Origin: UKL13-2 sp031414695
GTDB taxonomy: Bacteria; Pseudomonadota; Gammaproteobacteria; Burkholderiales; Usitatibacteraceae
Reading direction: 5' to 3'
DNA length: 64,000 nucleotides
Assembly (NCBI GenBank): GCA_031414695.1
Contig: JANNWG010000017.1
Coordinates: 56,877 to 120,876 of the forward strand
Positions 16,956-26,790 of the stretch are shown here, piece by piece. Position numbers and translations under genes: made by a program. Numbering within the stretch: the first letter of the stretch is position 1; every line of letters begins with the position of its first letter. Under the pieces are notes generated by a model. The model was not told the DNA's origin and ran no database searches. It saw nothing but the letters and a program-made list of their open reading frames with translations.

Positions 16956-19713
16956 CGTCGTTGCATTTAATCAAGCACGCGCCACAGGTGGCGCTGCCCG
17001 CAAACGCAATGTAAGCGCTGAGTCTACGGGCGTCATTAACGGCTGCCGTGATATGGCGTTAACGCGAATTTGTGCCGCACTTGGCGACGCCTTTAATAAA
17101 ATCGAAGATGAACTCTTTGAATTGGCGACCAAGTCGGCTGATCGCGAAGCGCAAAATATGTATTTAGATGCGCGCAATCAAGCGCGTGAAAAACGTAACG
17201 ATATCGAGTCCGCATTTCGTAGCCAATTCATGAGTTTTTTTGATAAAAAAATGATTGGCAAAGACGATGTGCCCGTAGAAAAATCCGTGCACGGTCGATA
17301 CAACCTAGATCAGTTATCTCTTGTTGGCGACGACACTTTGACCGAAGATATTGCAGTCAACGATATTTCAAAACGATTGAATGATAAATGCGATGAAGAG
17401 TTGCGTGCCTTATCGCAACGTATGGGCTTTTTACTCTCCGAGCCAGAGCTGGCGGACGAGGCGAATCCAATTTCGCCGGATACAGTAGTGCGAGCGCTGA
17501 AGGCCGCGTGCGATCAAATGACATCAGGCTTTCAAACTAAGCTGACTGTGTTGAAAATGATGGAGCAGCATATGGCAGAAGAAATGCTGTCTGTCTATCG
17601 TGACATCAATACGCATTTAATTGCGAAGCACATCATGCCGACAATACGTCCAACATTTCGCAAAGCCCAAACGCATGTTGTACGCAAAGGTGGCGTAAGT
17701 GCGAGCACAGGTGCGACGCAAGACGAATTGATTGCGGGTGGCGATGTAGATGACCATATGCGCGGTGCCGGTGATCGGCGCGGCTCTGCTAGCGGCGAAT
17801 TTACCCAAAACATAATGGGTATGGGTAACTTAGGTGGCGTAATGCCAGGCAACTCTGCGGCGGAAATTTTTCAAACGCTACAGCAGCTCATGTCAGGCGG
17901 CACAAACTTTGGCGTAATGTACTCAGGTGCAGGTGAATATAAATCTGTCACAACGGGTAGCTTCGCACCAGTGCCGCCGGGATCTTCAACAGCGGCTAGT
18001 TTTTCAACACAAAGTGCGTTTGAAGATAGTCTTCATGCTCGTAGCGCGGGCGCTGCTTTTCAAGCGGGCGCTTCAGCGCCATTTTCAGCTAATGCAGCCA
18101 ATGCAACTAATGCAACCAATGTGGGCTTGAGCTCTGATGCGCTTATCGCCGCGCTCTCGCAGATGCAGCAACAGTGGATGAATATTGGCGCTGCTTCTAC
18201 CGCCTTTTCCCCCGTAGCTGCGCCATCCACAAGCGGCGTGACTAATGCAGATGCCACGACGATCGCCAGCGCAGCCAGCTTTAATGCGATTAACAATTTT
18301 GTTCCCGGTGAGACTTCGATTGCTGACTTAAATGTGTTGAGAAACATTAAAGCCCAAGGTATTTCACAGGGTTCTAATCAAGTTGATGCAATGACAATCG
18401 ACATCGTTGCGATGTTGTTTGATTATGTATTTGACGATAAATCAATTCCGGACACTATCAAAGCATTGATTGCCAGATTGCAGATTCCTGTGTTGAAGGT
18501 GGCAATCTTAGACAAAGCATTTTTCTCTAAAAAATCGCATCCAGTGCGTCGCTTGTTGGATATCCTTGCTGACGCTTCAGTGGCTTTTGCTGGCGAAGCC
18601 TCGCGCGAAGATCCGCTTTATAAAAAAATTGAAGTTGTTGTAGATCGCGTTCATGGTGAATTCGATACCGATATGGCTTTGTTTGAACAAATGATTGCCG
18701 AATTTGAAGAGTTTTTGCGCGCCCGCGAAACCGCGAATGCTGACATCATCGAGCAATCAGCACGTGCCATGCATGAGAGAGAAAAACGTGAAATGGCGCG
18801 CTTGGTCGCCCAAGCCGAATGTGAACAGCGCGCAAACAAAGCAGATTTGCCAGCGCCAGTTGCGGCAATCTTAAACGGGCCTTGGGCGCGCGTATTGGAG
18901 CGCGTGTATTTGCGCGACGGTGGTCGTAATGCGCGGTTTTTAGAAGCCGTCGAAACTGCTGAGCAGCTAGTTTGGAGCGTGGCGCCTAAAGCGGATGCCA
19001 GTCAACGCCGTGATTTAGTCGCTGCACTTCCATTGCTGCTGCGTCGCTTGCAGGAAGGGCTAGATATTGCATCAGTAGAAAAAGCAGATCGTGATCGTTT
19101 CTTTTCGGCGCTTGTTGATTGCCATGCGGCAGCGGTAAAGGCTGGATTACGTGGTGAAAGTGTAGCGTCATTATTTGCCGCAGCAAATCGTGATGAAGCC
19201 GTTGCGCCATTGTTTGAAAAACTCATTGCGGAGGAGCGTGCGCGTGAAGCGGCGGCAGCAAATATCAATCGAAGTGGTGTCGCGCGTATTCAATTCACCG
19301 ACAAAGGTGTGGAGATTGAAGAGGTCATGGCAACCAAAGATGGCGCAGCAACGTCTGTGGTGAATGATGCTGAAACGGCAACGACAGAAAATAGCGACTA
19401 TGAATTTTCACCGGCTGTTGATGTTGACGATAGCATTCCGCCCGCAGAATTAAAGCGTGGCACGTGGGTGGAATTCATACACGATGCTGGTAAGCAAAGT
19501 AAGCAAAAAATTCGCGCGAAATTATCATGGGTGAGCCCACTTAAAGGTGTGTATTTATTTACTAATCCTGGCGCGAATGAAGCGCTATCAATTGCGCCTG
19601 AGGCGCTGCATCGTCAGCTGCGAATTGGCACAGCACGCATTATTGAGGGCTCCTCAATGATCGACCGCGCCGTTGATCGTATGGTGTCCTCGCTATCGGG
19701 TGCGATGGCGTAG
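16936..19713 (+). CDS. DUF1631 family protein under a cyclic-di-GMP riboswitch
   Basis: Large cytoplasmic protein of the DUF1631 family, common in beta- and gammaproteobacteria and without a settled biochemical role. The start at MAQALDNVVAF is chosen because GGGGAACGAG precedes it; an upstream ATG at 16870 adds 22 unlikely residues. The N-terminal ~300 residues are helical. A low-complexity linker rich in Ala, Ser and Gly covers about 300-470. A helical middle holds charged coiled-coil-like stretches around 600-650. The last ~90 residues (LKRGTWVEF, then KIRAKLSWVSPLKGVYLFTN) resemble a PilZ-like beta barrel but lack a clear NxSxxG motif. The upstream riboswitch ties its expression to cyclic-di-GMP, so a role in surface attachment or motility is plausible but not shown. 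Confidence 0.85.
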   Translation: MAQALDNVVAFNQARATGGAARKRNVSAESTGVINGCRDMALTRICAALGDAFNKIEDELFELATKSADREAQNMYLDARNQAREKRNDIESAFRSQFMSFFDKKMIGKDDVPVEKSVHGRYNLDQLSLVGDDTLTEDIAVNDISKRLNDKCDEELRALSQRMGFLLSEPELADEANPISPDTVVRALKAACDQMTSGFQTKLTVLKMMEQHMAEEMLSVYRDINTHLIAKHIMPTIRPTFRKAQTHVVRKGGVSASTGATQDELIAGGDVDDHMRGAGDRRGSASGEFTQNIMGMGNLGGVMPGNSAAEIFQTLQQLMSGGTNFGVMYSGAGEYKSVTTGSFAPVPPGSSTAASFSTQSAFEDSLHARSAGAAFQAGASAPFSANAANATNATNVGLSSDALIAALSQMQQQWMNIGAASTAFSPVAAPSTSGVTNADATTIASAASFNAINNFVPGETSIADLNVLRNIKAQGISQGSNQVDAMTIDIVAMLFDYVFDDKSIPDTIKALIARLQIPVLKVAILDKAFFSKKSHPVRRLLDILADASVAFAGEASREDPLYKKIEVVVDRVHGEFDTDMALFEQMIAEFEEFLRARETANADIIEQSARAMHEREKREMARLVAQAECEQRANKADLPAPVAAILNGPWARVLERVYLRDGGRNARFLEAVETAEQLVWSVAPKADASQRRDLVAALPLLLRRLQEGLDIASVEKADRDRFFSALVDCHAAAVKAGLRGESVASLFAAANRDEAVAPLFEKLIAEERAREAAAANINRSGVARIQFTDKGVEIEEVMATKDGAATSVVNDAETATTENSDYEFSPAVDVDDSIPPAELKRGTWVEFIHDAGKQSKQKIRAKLSWVSPLKGVYLFTNPGANEALSIAPEALHRQLRIGTARIIEGSSMIDRAVDRMVSSLSGAMA

Positions 19714-19987
19714 CAATTTATGGCGATGTGTCGGCTGATGCAGACAGTATTTTTTATCTCTCAGCAAGTCACGATAAAAACCGTTTTGATATCAATGTGT
19801 TAGCGCTATTGGTGTAGTTGGCACAAGCATTGCATAGCAGTATGTGACTTACAAAATGACTGGGTGATAGTGCTGGACAACACGAGTCTTGTATAAATTA
19901 AAACACCAATATCTATAAGCACTTTCAGGCAATAGTGCTTGAAATTGACCGCCAATAGGCAATTTAGTAGTTTTACCGGGGAAAGTA
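19714..19987. other. Intergenic space between DUF1631 and DUF1800 genes
   Basis: No gene is visible. Around 19910-19965 a weak imperfect palindrome with AAGCACTTTC/GAAATTG and CGCCAATAG may be a decayed member of the dispersed repeat family. ACCGGGGAAAGTA just before 19988 provides a weak ribosome-binding site for the DUF1800 gene. Confidence 0.4.
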
Positions 19988-22900
19988 ATGGCTAATCCAT
20001 CAATATCAACGCTTACAGCACGATTGAAACAACATCAACATATATTGCTGCAATATCTGCTGCTGGTCACGATCAGTGTCGGTATTGCCGCAGGCTTTTC
20101 TGCGGTGGCACATGCGCAACTTCCCGAACAAAAAAACGATCAGATAAATCAAGTGACGCGCAAAATTCAGGGCGCAAACTTAGTGGTGGAGGTAATAACG
20201 CCTGCGAATGCCAAAATTTATTCAGATGTCACACTAGTCGCATCAGCGACAGGGCAAATGGCAGCAACGATCAATAAGGTGCGCTTTCAAGTGACGCGCC
20301 AAAATGGGGTCACCACGACTATTGATGGTAACGTTGCCAATGGTGATACCGCGATGCAGTTTCGAGCACTCATCAGTGCATTAGCAAATGGTGAATACAG
20401 CGTGCGTGCAACCGGCTGGGATTCTACCGGCGCGAGTCTTGAGGCGGCAACAATCACTCTAAATTTACGTAGGCAACCAATGATGTTGCCGTCACAAATC
20501 ATCACGCCACCACCGCCGCCACCACCGCCGCCGCCACCACCGCCGCCACCACCACCGCCACCACCACCGCCAGTTGCAAACGTTGCGCCTAGCGTGAACA
20601 TATCATCGCCTACGGTTAACGCAAGTATTACTGTTGGTGGCATCATTAATGTTGCGGCAATAGCAGCAGATAGTGATGGCAGCGTTACAAAAGTTGAATT
20701 TTTTTCAGGCGCAATCAAGCTCGGTGAAGACACATCGGCGCCATACAGTTTTCAGTGGACAACTTCGACTGTTGGTATGTTTAGCCTAACGGCACGCGCC
20801 ACCGACAATAAGGGTGCCACGACAGTTAGTAGTGCAATCAATATTGTTGTAAATGCGGTTATCGTGCCGCCACCACCACCACCACCACCACCGCCAGTCA
20901 ATCTAGCGCCGACTGTTAGCCTCACCGCACCCGCTGCTGCGAGTAGTTTGACAGTAGGCAACGCTGTTAGTCTTGCCGCAAATGCAGCAGACAGCGACGG
21001 CACAATCACCAAAGTAGCATTTTTCGCTGGCCTCACCAAAATAGGAGAAGATGTGACCCAGCCATACTCCGTTAACTGGACGCCAACTGTCGCGGGTCAA
21101 GTTAGCCTCACCGCTCACGCTACCGACAATAAAGGCGCGTTGACGATTAGTGCGGCGATTGTTGTAACAGTACAAAATGCTGCGCCACCGCCACCGCCAC
21201 CGCCACCGCCACCGCCACCGCCACCGCCAGCAAACATCGCGCCCACGGTGAGCGTTACTTCGCCAGCCGTTAATAGTAGCTTTACTGTTGCAGTGCCTAT
21301 GAACATTACCGCAAATGCCGCAGATGCTGATGGCACCATTGCCAAGGTGGAGTTTTTTGCCGGTACAGTCAAATTAGGCGAAGACAGCGCGGCGCCATTT
21401 GCACAATCATGGACACCATCAGCGGCAGGTCCAGTGAGTCTTACCGCACGTGCAACAGATAACAAAGGCTTAACCACTTCCAGCGCGGCAGTCAGTATCA
21501 CCATCAATACGCCACCACCACCGCGGCCAACTTCTAGCATCACACCTGCGCAAGCGGACGCTGCACGGCTTCTGACGCAGACTACCTTTGGCGTAACGCG
21601 CGCAGAAATTATTCGCGTGTCAGGCATGACGCCAACCGCCTATTTGGCGGAGCAATTCGCACAGCCGCAAACTCTTCATGTGTCTACTGTCTTAGCGAAC
21701 CCAAGTTACACAGACGCGCCATGGTCGGTGATGATGCCGTCAATTTGGAAGCAATACTTTGAAGGCAATGACCAACTGCGTCAGCGCATGGTGTCAGCGC
21801 TCTCACAAATCTTGGTGGTGTCGCAACAAAACAATACCTTAGGTGACCAAGCCTGTTCTACGGCTGGTTATTTAGATATTTTAGGTCGACACGCGTTTGG
21901 AAATTTCCGCGATATTTTGCGTGACGTAACCTTAAGCCCGGCAATGGGTGAATATTTGGACATGAAAGGTAGCGCAAAAGCAAACCCTACGTTAAATGGT
22001 GTGCCGAATGAAAATTTTCCGCGCGAATTACTCCAGCTATTTGCAATTGGTACTGTTATGTTGAATGCCGATGGCTCTGTGCAATTTGCGAATGGCAAAC
22101 CGATTGATACTTATAGCGAGGAGACAGTTCAAGAGTTTTCACGTGCGCTCACGGGTTGGACTTTTGCCAACCAAGATCAGACCAAGCCGTGGCGCTGGTT
22201 GTATCCTGACGTGCCATATCCAAGCGACACAGCGAGCGGTCAAAAAGCCTGCACCGCATGGTCTAGTCCCATGCAGCCTTGGACCGCCAGCTATCGGTCT
22301 AGCGACGACAAAACCACACTCACGGGTGGCGCACATGACATGGGTGCGAAGACGCTCCTCAGTTATCCCGGTGCGGATAATTTCAAACGTCAATTACCAG
22401 CAAATCAAACTGCACAAAAAGACCTAGAGGACGTGATTGATAATATTTTCAATCACCCGAATGTCGGGCCATTTATTGGCGAGCAATTGATTCAGCGCTT
22501 GGTAATGAGCAACCCTTCTGGTGGCTATGTGTCACGTGTGACAGCTGCCTTTAACAACAATGGGGCAGGTGTGCGCGGCGACATGAAGGCAGTTATTCGC
22601 GCCGTGTTGCTCGATGTGGAAGCACGCCAAATCGTAACTAGTCAGCCAGTCAGTTACGGCAAATTGCGTGAGCCGGTATTACGATTTACTCATCTACATC
22701 GCGCCTTTGGTGCGCGTATGGGCAATGGTAATTACATGAGCATTTGGGACCTTGGCGGTGCAGATGCGCTCGCGCAAAGTCCCGTGCGTGCGCCGAGTGT
22801 TTTTAATTACTATCACACTGACTATGCACCTAGTGGCGTGCTTTTACGCGAAGGTTTAGTCGGTCCTGAGTTTGAAATCACCAATAGCGCTACGCTGTCA

Positions 22901-23203
22901 GGCTTTATGGAATTTAGCAAATGGGGCATTCTTAATGGCTTTGGTCAGTCTGAGTCCGACTCAAGCAAATGGATTAAGCCAAATTACGACGAATATATAG
23001 CGCTTGCAAACACGCCAGCGGCTATGGTTGATGCGCTCAATTTAGTGTTGCTGTCTGGTTCGATGAGTACGCAATTTCGTGCGTCCTTAATTGATGTTGC
23101 CACCAAGCTCACCGATAACAATACAACCACGCAATCAAATGAACGTTTTAAAACAGTTTTCTGGCTGATGATGAATTCGCCTGAATACAGCATTCAAAAA
23201 TAA
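19988..23203 (+). CDS. Secreted DUF1800 protein with Ig-like domains joined by polyproline linkers
   Basis: The 1071-residue protein has a signal or membrane segment at about 18-43, ending AVAHA. A first Ig-like region (about 60-165) precedes three near-identical Ig-like domains of the Big_7 type, each with ADSDGxxxKVEFFxGxxKLGED and SLTARATDNKG. Before each of the three is a polyproline run of about 22, 10 and 15 residues encoded by CCA/CCG triplets. The DUF1800 domain takes up about residues 520-1068 (AARLLTQTTFGVT; FPRELLQLFAIG). DUF1800 proteins are almost always paired with a DUF1501 gene, as here. Their substrate is unknown. The long proline runs would need elongation factor P for translation. 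Confidence 0.9.
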   Translation: MANPSISTLTARLKQHQHILLQYLLLVTISVGIAAGFSAVAHAQLPEQKNDQINQVTRKIQGANLVVEVITPANAKIYSDVTLVASATGQMAATINKVRFQVTRQNGVTTTIDGNVANGDTAMQFRALISALANGEYSVRATGWDSTGASLEAATITLNLRRQPMMLPSQIITPPPPPPPPPPPPPPPPPPPPPPVANVAPSVNISSPTVNASITVGGIINVAAIAADSDGSVTKVEFFSGAIKLGEDTSAPYSFQWTTSTVGMFSLTARATDNKGATTVSSAINIVVNAVIVPPPPPPPPPPVNLAPTVSLTAPAAASSLTVGNAVSLAANAADSDGTITKVAFFAGLTKIGEDVTQPYSVNWTPTVAGQVSLTAHATDNKGALTISAAIVVTVQNAAPPPPPPPPPPPPPPPANIAPTVSVTSPAVNSSFTVAVPMNITANAADADGTIAKVEFFAGTVKLGEDSAAPFAQSWTPSAAGPVSLTARATDNKGLTTSSAAVSITINTPPPPRPTSSITPAQADAARLLTQTTFGVTRAEIIRVSGMTPTAYLAEQFAQPQTLHVSTVLANPSYTDAPWSVMMPSIWKQYFEGNDQLRQRMVSALSQILVVSQQNNTLGDQACSTAGYLDILGRHAFGNFRDILRDVTLSPAMGEYLDMKGSAKANPTLNGVPNENFPRELLQLFAIGTVMLNADGSVQFANGKPIDTYSEETVQEFSRALTGWTFANQDQTKPWRWLYPDVPYPSDTASGQKACTAWSSPMQPWTASYRSSDDKTTLTGGAHDMGAKTLLSYPGADNFKRQLPANQTAQKDLEDVIDNIFNHPNVGPFIGEQLIQRLVMSNPSGGYVSRVTAAFNNNGAGVRGDMKAVIRAVLLDVEARQIVTSQPVSYGKLREPVLRFTHLHRAFGARMGNGNYMSIWDLGGADALAQSPVRAPSVFNYYHTDYAPSGVLLREGLVGPEFEITNSATLSGFMEFSKWGILNGFGQSESDSSKWIKPNYDEYIALANTPAAMVDALNLVLLSGSMSTQFRASLIDVATKLTDNNTTTQSNERFKTVFWLMMNSPEYSIQK

Positions 23204-23222
23204 GGTTGATAAGGACATCATC

Positions 23223-24752
23223 ATGACCATTCAGAAAACAAATTTGCATCAAAACCGCCGTGCGTTTATGCAGTCGATGGCTGCTATAAGCGCAACACCG
23301 ATGATGGGTGGGCTCATGCAGGCCGCATATGCAGCAGGGCCATTTGACGATTACAAGGCGCTGGTTTGTGTGTTTTTATTTGGCGGCAACGATAGTCAAA
23401 ATATGATTATTCCGCTAGGTAATTTGCATGCGCTGTACGCCAGTGGGCGCGGCAATCTGGCCATTCCCCAAGCGAACGCGATAGCGGTGAATGCCGGTAT
23501 TGCCGGTGCAGAATACGGCTTTCACCCCAGCATGACGGGTCTCGCTGGTATTTTTAATAACGATAAAAAATTAGCAGTGGCGAGCAATGTGGGTGTGCTG
23601 TTGCAGCCGACATCGCTTGCACAGTACCAAGCTAAGACGAATCTACCACCACAACTTTTTTCGCATTCAGATATGCAAAGCCACTGGCAAACAGGGCGTG
23701 CAGATGCGCCTGCATTGTCTGGGTGGGGCGGGCGCATGGCGGATATTGTGGCGGCGGCTAATGGCAATTCGCAAGTGTCTGTGTCAGTCAGTGTTGCAGG
23801 ACAAAGCATGTTCCAAAAGGGCAACGATACCGTGTCCTATTCTGTTTCTGCATGGGGTGGCCCGAGGAGCACGATTGTTAGGCGAACGCGTTCGTATCGC
23901 GATTGGGATAATTGGTCAACTTCGCGGCCAAATCCACATGCCGCATTTGAAGCGCAATTAACCGCCGCGCGTGCCAATAGGCTTGAAGATCAATGGGGTG
24001 ATATGGCTGTGCGTGGCTTGATGACAGGCGACTTTGCCAACGGCGTGCTTTATAACCTTGACAGCATGGGCAACCCAATCAAAGATGGCAGCGGTAACGT
24101 CTCAGAAAAATTTGCCGTCACGCCGTCGCCGCCGCTCACTTACGTTAATTCGTCAAATAACACTGCGCCGAATCGACTTGCCGCACAGCTTCGCTCTGTT
24201 GCCAATATGATCTCTGCAAGAAATGCGCTCGGCGTGAAGCGACAAATTTTCTTTGTCTCCATGGGCGGCTTTGATAATCATGGTGACCAATTCAAAGGCT
24301 CAAATAATGCGACGACACCAATATTGAGCGGACATCATGCAGATTTATTTAAGCAACTTGATGATGCGCTCACATGGTTTTATAACTGGAGCAAAGCGCA
24401 AAACTTAGATAAAAACGTCACCACATTCACCATGTCTGACTTTGGACGCACGCTCACGTCAAACGGCCAAGGCTCAGACCACGGCTGGGGCGGTCACTAC
24501 TTCGCACTTGGTGGCTCAGTTGCGGGTGGTAAATTTTATGGGGGCGCCAATGCGGGTCAAGAGTTTCCCATTGTAGGTTTAACCAGCCCCAACAGCGTTG
24601 GACAAGGTCGTTTGCTGCCTACTACTTCAGTCGAAGAATACGGACTCACGTTTGCAAAGTGGATGGGGGCAAACTCGCAAAGTGAGTATTCGCGGATTTT
24701 CCCCAACATAGGCCGCTTTGCGAGACAGAGTGGGATGCCGTTTTTGGTTTAA
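23223..24752 (+). CDS. DUF1501 family protein with twin-arginine-type signal
   Basis: The 509-residue protein starts with NRRAFMQSMAAISATPMMGGLM, a twin-arginine export signal followed by a cut near AAYAAG. It belongs to DUF1501, a sulfatase-like/alkaline-phosphatase-like fold; motifs seen are VFLFGGNDSQNMIIPLG near residue 50, GGFDNHGDQ near 350 and SDFGRTLTSNGQGSDHGWGG near 405, quoted in part. It begins 19 bases after the DUF1800 gene, so the two exported proteins are cotranscribed. Activity is unproven in the family. Confidence 0.9.
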   Translation: MTIQKTNLHQNRRAFMQSMAAISATPMMGGLMQAAYAAGPFDDYKALVCVFLFGGNDSQNMIIPLGNLHALYASGRGNLAIPQANAIAVNAGIAGAEYGFHPSMTGLAGIFNNDKKLAVASNVGVLLQPTSLAQYQAKTNLPPQLFSHSDMQSHWQTGRADAPALSGWGGRMADIVAAANGNSQVSVSVSVAGQSMFQKGNDTVSYSVSAWGGPRSTIVRRTRSYRDWDNWSTSRPNPHAAFEAQLTAARANRLEDQWGDMAVRGLMTGDFANGVLYNLDSMGNPIKDGSGNVSEKFAVTPSPPLTYVNSSNNTAPNRLAAQLRSVANMISARNALGVKRQIFFVSMGGFDNHGDQFKGSNNATTPILSGHHADLFKQLDDALTWFYNWSKAQNLDKNVTTFTMSDFGRTLTSNGQGSDHGWGGHYFALGGSVAGGKFYGGANAGQEFPIVGLTSPNSVGQGRLLPTTSVEEYGLTFAKWMGANSQSEYSRIFPNIGRFARQSGMPFLV

Positions 24753-24823
24753 CGAAATGCACATCGACTCTTCACCGCATTAGTTTCTTTACGGCTTATA
24801 CATTGTGTCGTCTGGTAAAACAC

Positions 24824-25816
24824 TCACGGATAAAATGCGCGAAGTCCATAGCCCGAGGCGGTCGTTTTGCCAGCGAGTTCTAGCTGTAAATTTACGTAAA
24901 GCTCGGTATTGGCGGCCATGCCCTCTTCGGCGGTGGGTGTGCGCGCTAAGTATTCGGTAGGCGTGAATACACGGCTGGTGAGCACCATGTTGGCGGCGTC
25001 CATGAGCTTGACTTCCACATGCGGAAAATCGTGTTTGGTTAGCGCGCGATTGGCAATGGTGGCGATCAGCAAGATACGGCCAGGCTTACCTGGGGGCTCG
25101 ATTAAGTCGGAAGATTCAATCTTGATTGCGTCCGCATGCCGACCCCACGGTATTTGACATTGCAGCGTTTCACAGACTTTTAATAAATGCGGGCGTAGCT
25201 CGGGATATTGCTGAACAATGTCACTACGATAAAAATAAACACCTTGCGCAATTAGACAAACAGCGGCTAAACCTGCAAACCAGCCCCACAGCGGTGACGC
25301 GCGCTTTTGTGTGGGAAGGCTGCCATGAATGAGTGGGTTTTGCGAGAGTGTTGCGTTGTTGCTGTCCTTATCTTGCGCCGTTGTTACGGACTTGGCTACA
25401 TTAGCAACAGGCTCAGCGGAAAAGAGCAAATCGTCGTCACTTGCGGCTGTTGAGGTAGAAACGGTAATAAATTCAGTTTTACGCGATTTGCGTTTGGTGT
25501 CATCTGTTGAGCTATGCGTTTCATCAATAATGGCAGCGCCATCTTGCACCATCGTCTCGTTAGACAAGAGTAATGCGTTACCTGCATCAATAGGCGATTC
25601 CACCGACGGCGCTAGCGGCTCAAGATAGGCCGAATCAAGAACGGCGTAGTCGGCAATCTCACTGGGTACATCGTCTTCGGCCACACGCTTTAATGATTCA
25701 AACGCATTAAAAACATGGCGACAGCGGCCGCACATGACGCGACCTTGGCGAATATTAAGTTGTTCGGGCGCAACTTTGAATTGCGCGCTACATTGAGGAC
25801 AGATGGTTAACAGCAT
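24824..25816 (-). CDS. Zinc-ribbon and DUF3426 domain membrane protein
   Basis: The 330-residue protein begins with an MJ0042-type zinc ribbon (CPQCSAQF at 8-15, CGRCRHVF at about 29-36). A polar, low-complexity region (about 60-175) follows, then one membrane helix (WFAGLAAVCLIAQGVYFY, about 183-200). The C-terminal DUF3426 domain is extracytoplasmic. It lies next to prmA, the usual betaproteobacterial neighbour. The role is unknown. Confidence 0.88.
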   Translation of the reverse strand: MLLTICPQCSAQFKVAPEQLNIRQGRVMCGRCRHVFNAFESLKRVAEDDVPSEIADYAVLDSAYLEPLAPSVESPIDAGNALLLSNETMVQDGAAIIDETHSSTDDTKRKSRKTEFITVSTSTAASDDDLLFSAEPVANVAKSVTTAQDKDSNNATLSQNPLIHGSLPTQKRASPLWGWFAGLAAVCLIAQGVYFYRSDIVQQYPELRPHLLKVCETLQCQIPWGRHADAIKIESSDLIEPPGKPGRILLIATIANRALTKHDFPHVEVKLMDAANMVLTSRVFTPTEYLARTPTAEEGMAANTELYVNLQLELAGKTTASGYGLRAFYP

Positions 25817-25854
25817 GACGTAATTTTAGCCGAGTGTTTAGGCAAATGCGGCGT

Positions 25855-26751
25855 TCAAATCGAGTGCCGTATGCCGTAAATAGCGCTCCAGCCTTCTGCT
25901 TGCCGCCAAACTTGCATAGCAAAATAGGGGCTGTAAATGTCAATAATGTCTTCTGCTTGTTCGTCCAAAATACCTGCTAAGACTAGTTTGCCACCCGGTT
26001 TAGTATGGCTTGCAAGTAGTGGTGCTAGTACTTTGAGCGGATTCGCGAGAATATTGGCAACCGTAATATCGGCTACGTAATCTAGCCTTTGATCAGTAGT
26101 ATCAAAGGTCATCATCACATTATTTTGCGCCGCATTTCTACGTGCGGCGTCCACTGCAGCACTATCTATATCGACGCCCATCGCGTTACCTGCACCGAGT
26201 TTCATTGCTGCAATCGCCAAAATACCGGAACCTGTGCCGTAGTCGAGCACGTGGTTGTTGGCGGTTACATTTTCTTCCAGCCACTGTAAACACAATCGTG
26301 TTGTCGGATGGCTGCCCGTGCCGAACGCAGCGCCTGGGTCAAGTACCATATTGATTGCTTTATCGGCATTGTTTGTTACCTCATGCCATGTCGGCACGAT
26401 GGTAATGCGCGGTGAAATGCTAATGGGCGGAAATTGCGCCTGATTTTGCTTCACCCAATCGACATCATCAATGATCGACTTGGTGAAGTTAAGCGTCGCC
26501 ATGTCAAATAGCGCTGCCGCTTGCCAGAGTATTTCTACCCCATCGACATTTTCGCTAAAAAGCGCTGTTAATTCGCAATGATCCCACAGTCCGCCTGATG
26601 CACCCGGCTCGCCGAAAATAGCGCGCTCAGCTTTGGTGCCTTCATCCGCATCTTCGACGGACACCGACAACGCGCCCAATTCCATTAAAGCATCGCCAAA
26701 TGCATCAGCGTCTTCACGGTCTAAGGTTAAAGTTATGGAAAGAAATGACAT
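25855..26751 (-). CDS. prmA: Ribosomal protein L11 methyltransferase
   Basis: Trimethylates amino groups of ribosomal protein L11 with S-adenosylmethionine. The 298-residue length matches. It has an N-terminal L11-recognition domain (1-100). The SAM site follows with LDYGTGSGILAIAAMKLGA near 165. The catalytic-side motif is VANILANPL near 230. It sits 39 bases after accC on the same strand in the conserved accB-accC-prmA order. Confidence 0.95.
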   Translation of the reverse strand: MSFLSITLTLDREDADAFGDALMELGALSVSVEDADEGTKAERAIFGEPGASGGLWDHCELTALFSENVDGVEILWQAAALFDMATLNFTKSIIDDVDWVKQNQAQFPPISISPRITIVPTWHEVTNNADKAINMVLDPGAAFGTGSHPTTRLCLQWLEENVTANNHVLDYGTGSGILAIAAMKLGAGNAMGVDIDSAAVDAARRNAAQNNVMMTFDTTDQRLDYVADITVANILANPLKVLAPLLASHTKPGGKLVLAGILDEQAEDIIDIYSPYFAMQVWRQAEGWSAIYGIRHSI

Positions 26752-26790
26752 TGGCTAGCGCACTGAGAATTCAGACAATTTAGATGAGAG

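Noticed and set aside
20287..20733. Glycine-rich minus-strand ORF
   Set aside because: It is the antisense of the polyproline codons in the DUF1800 gene.
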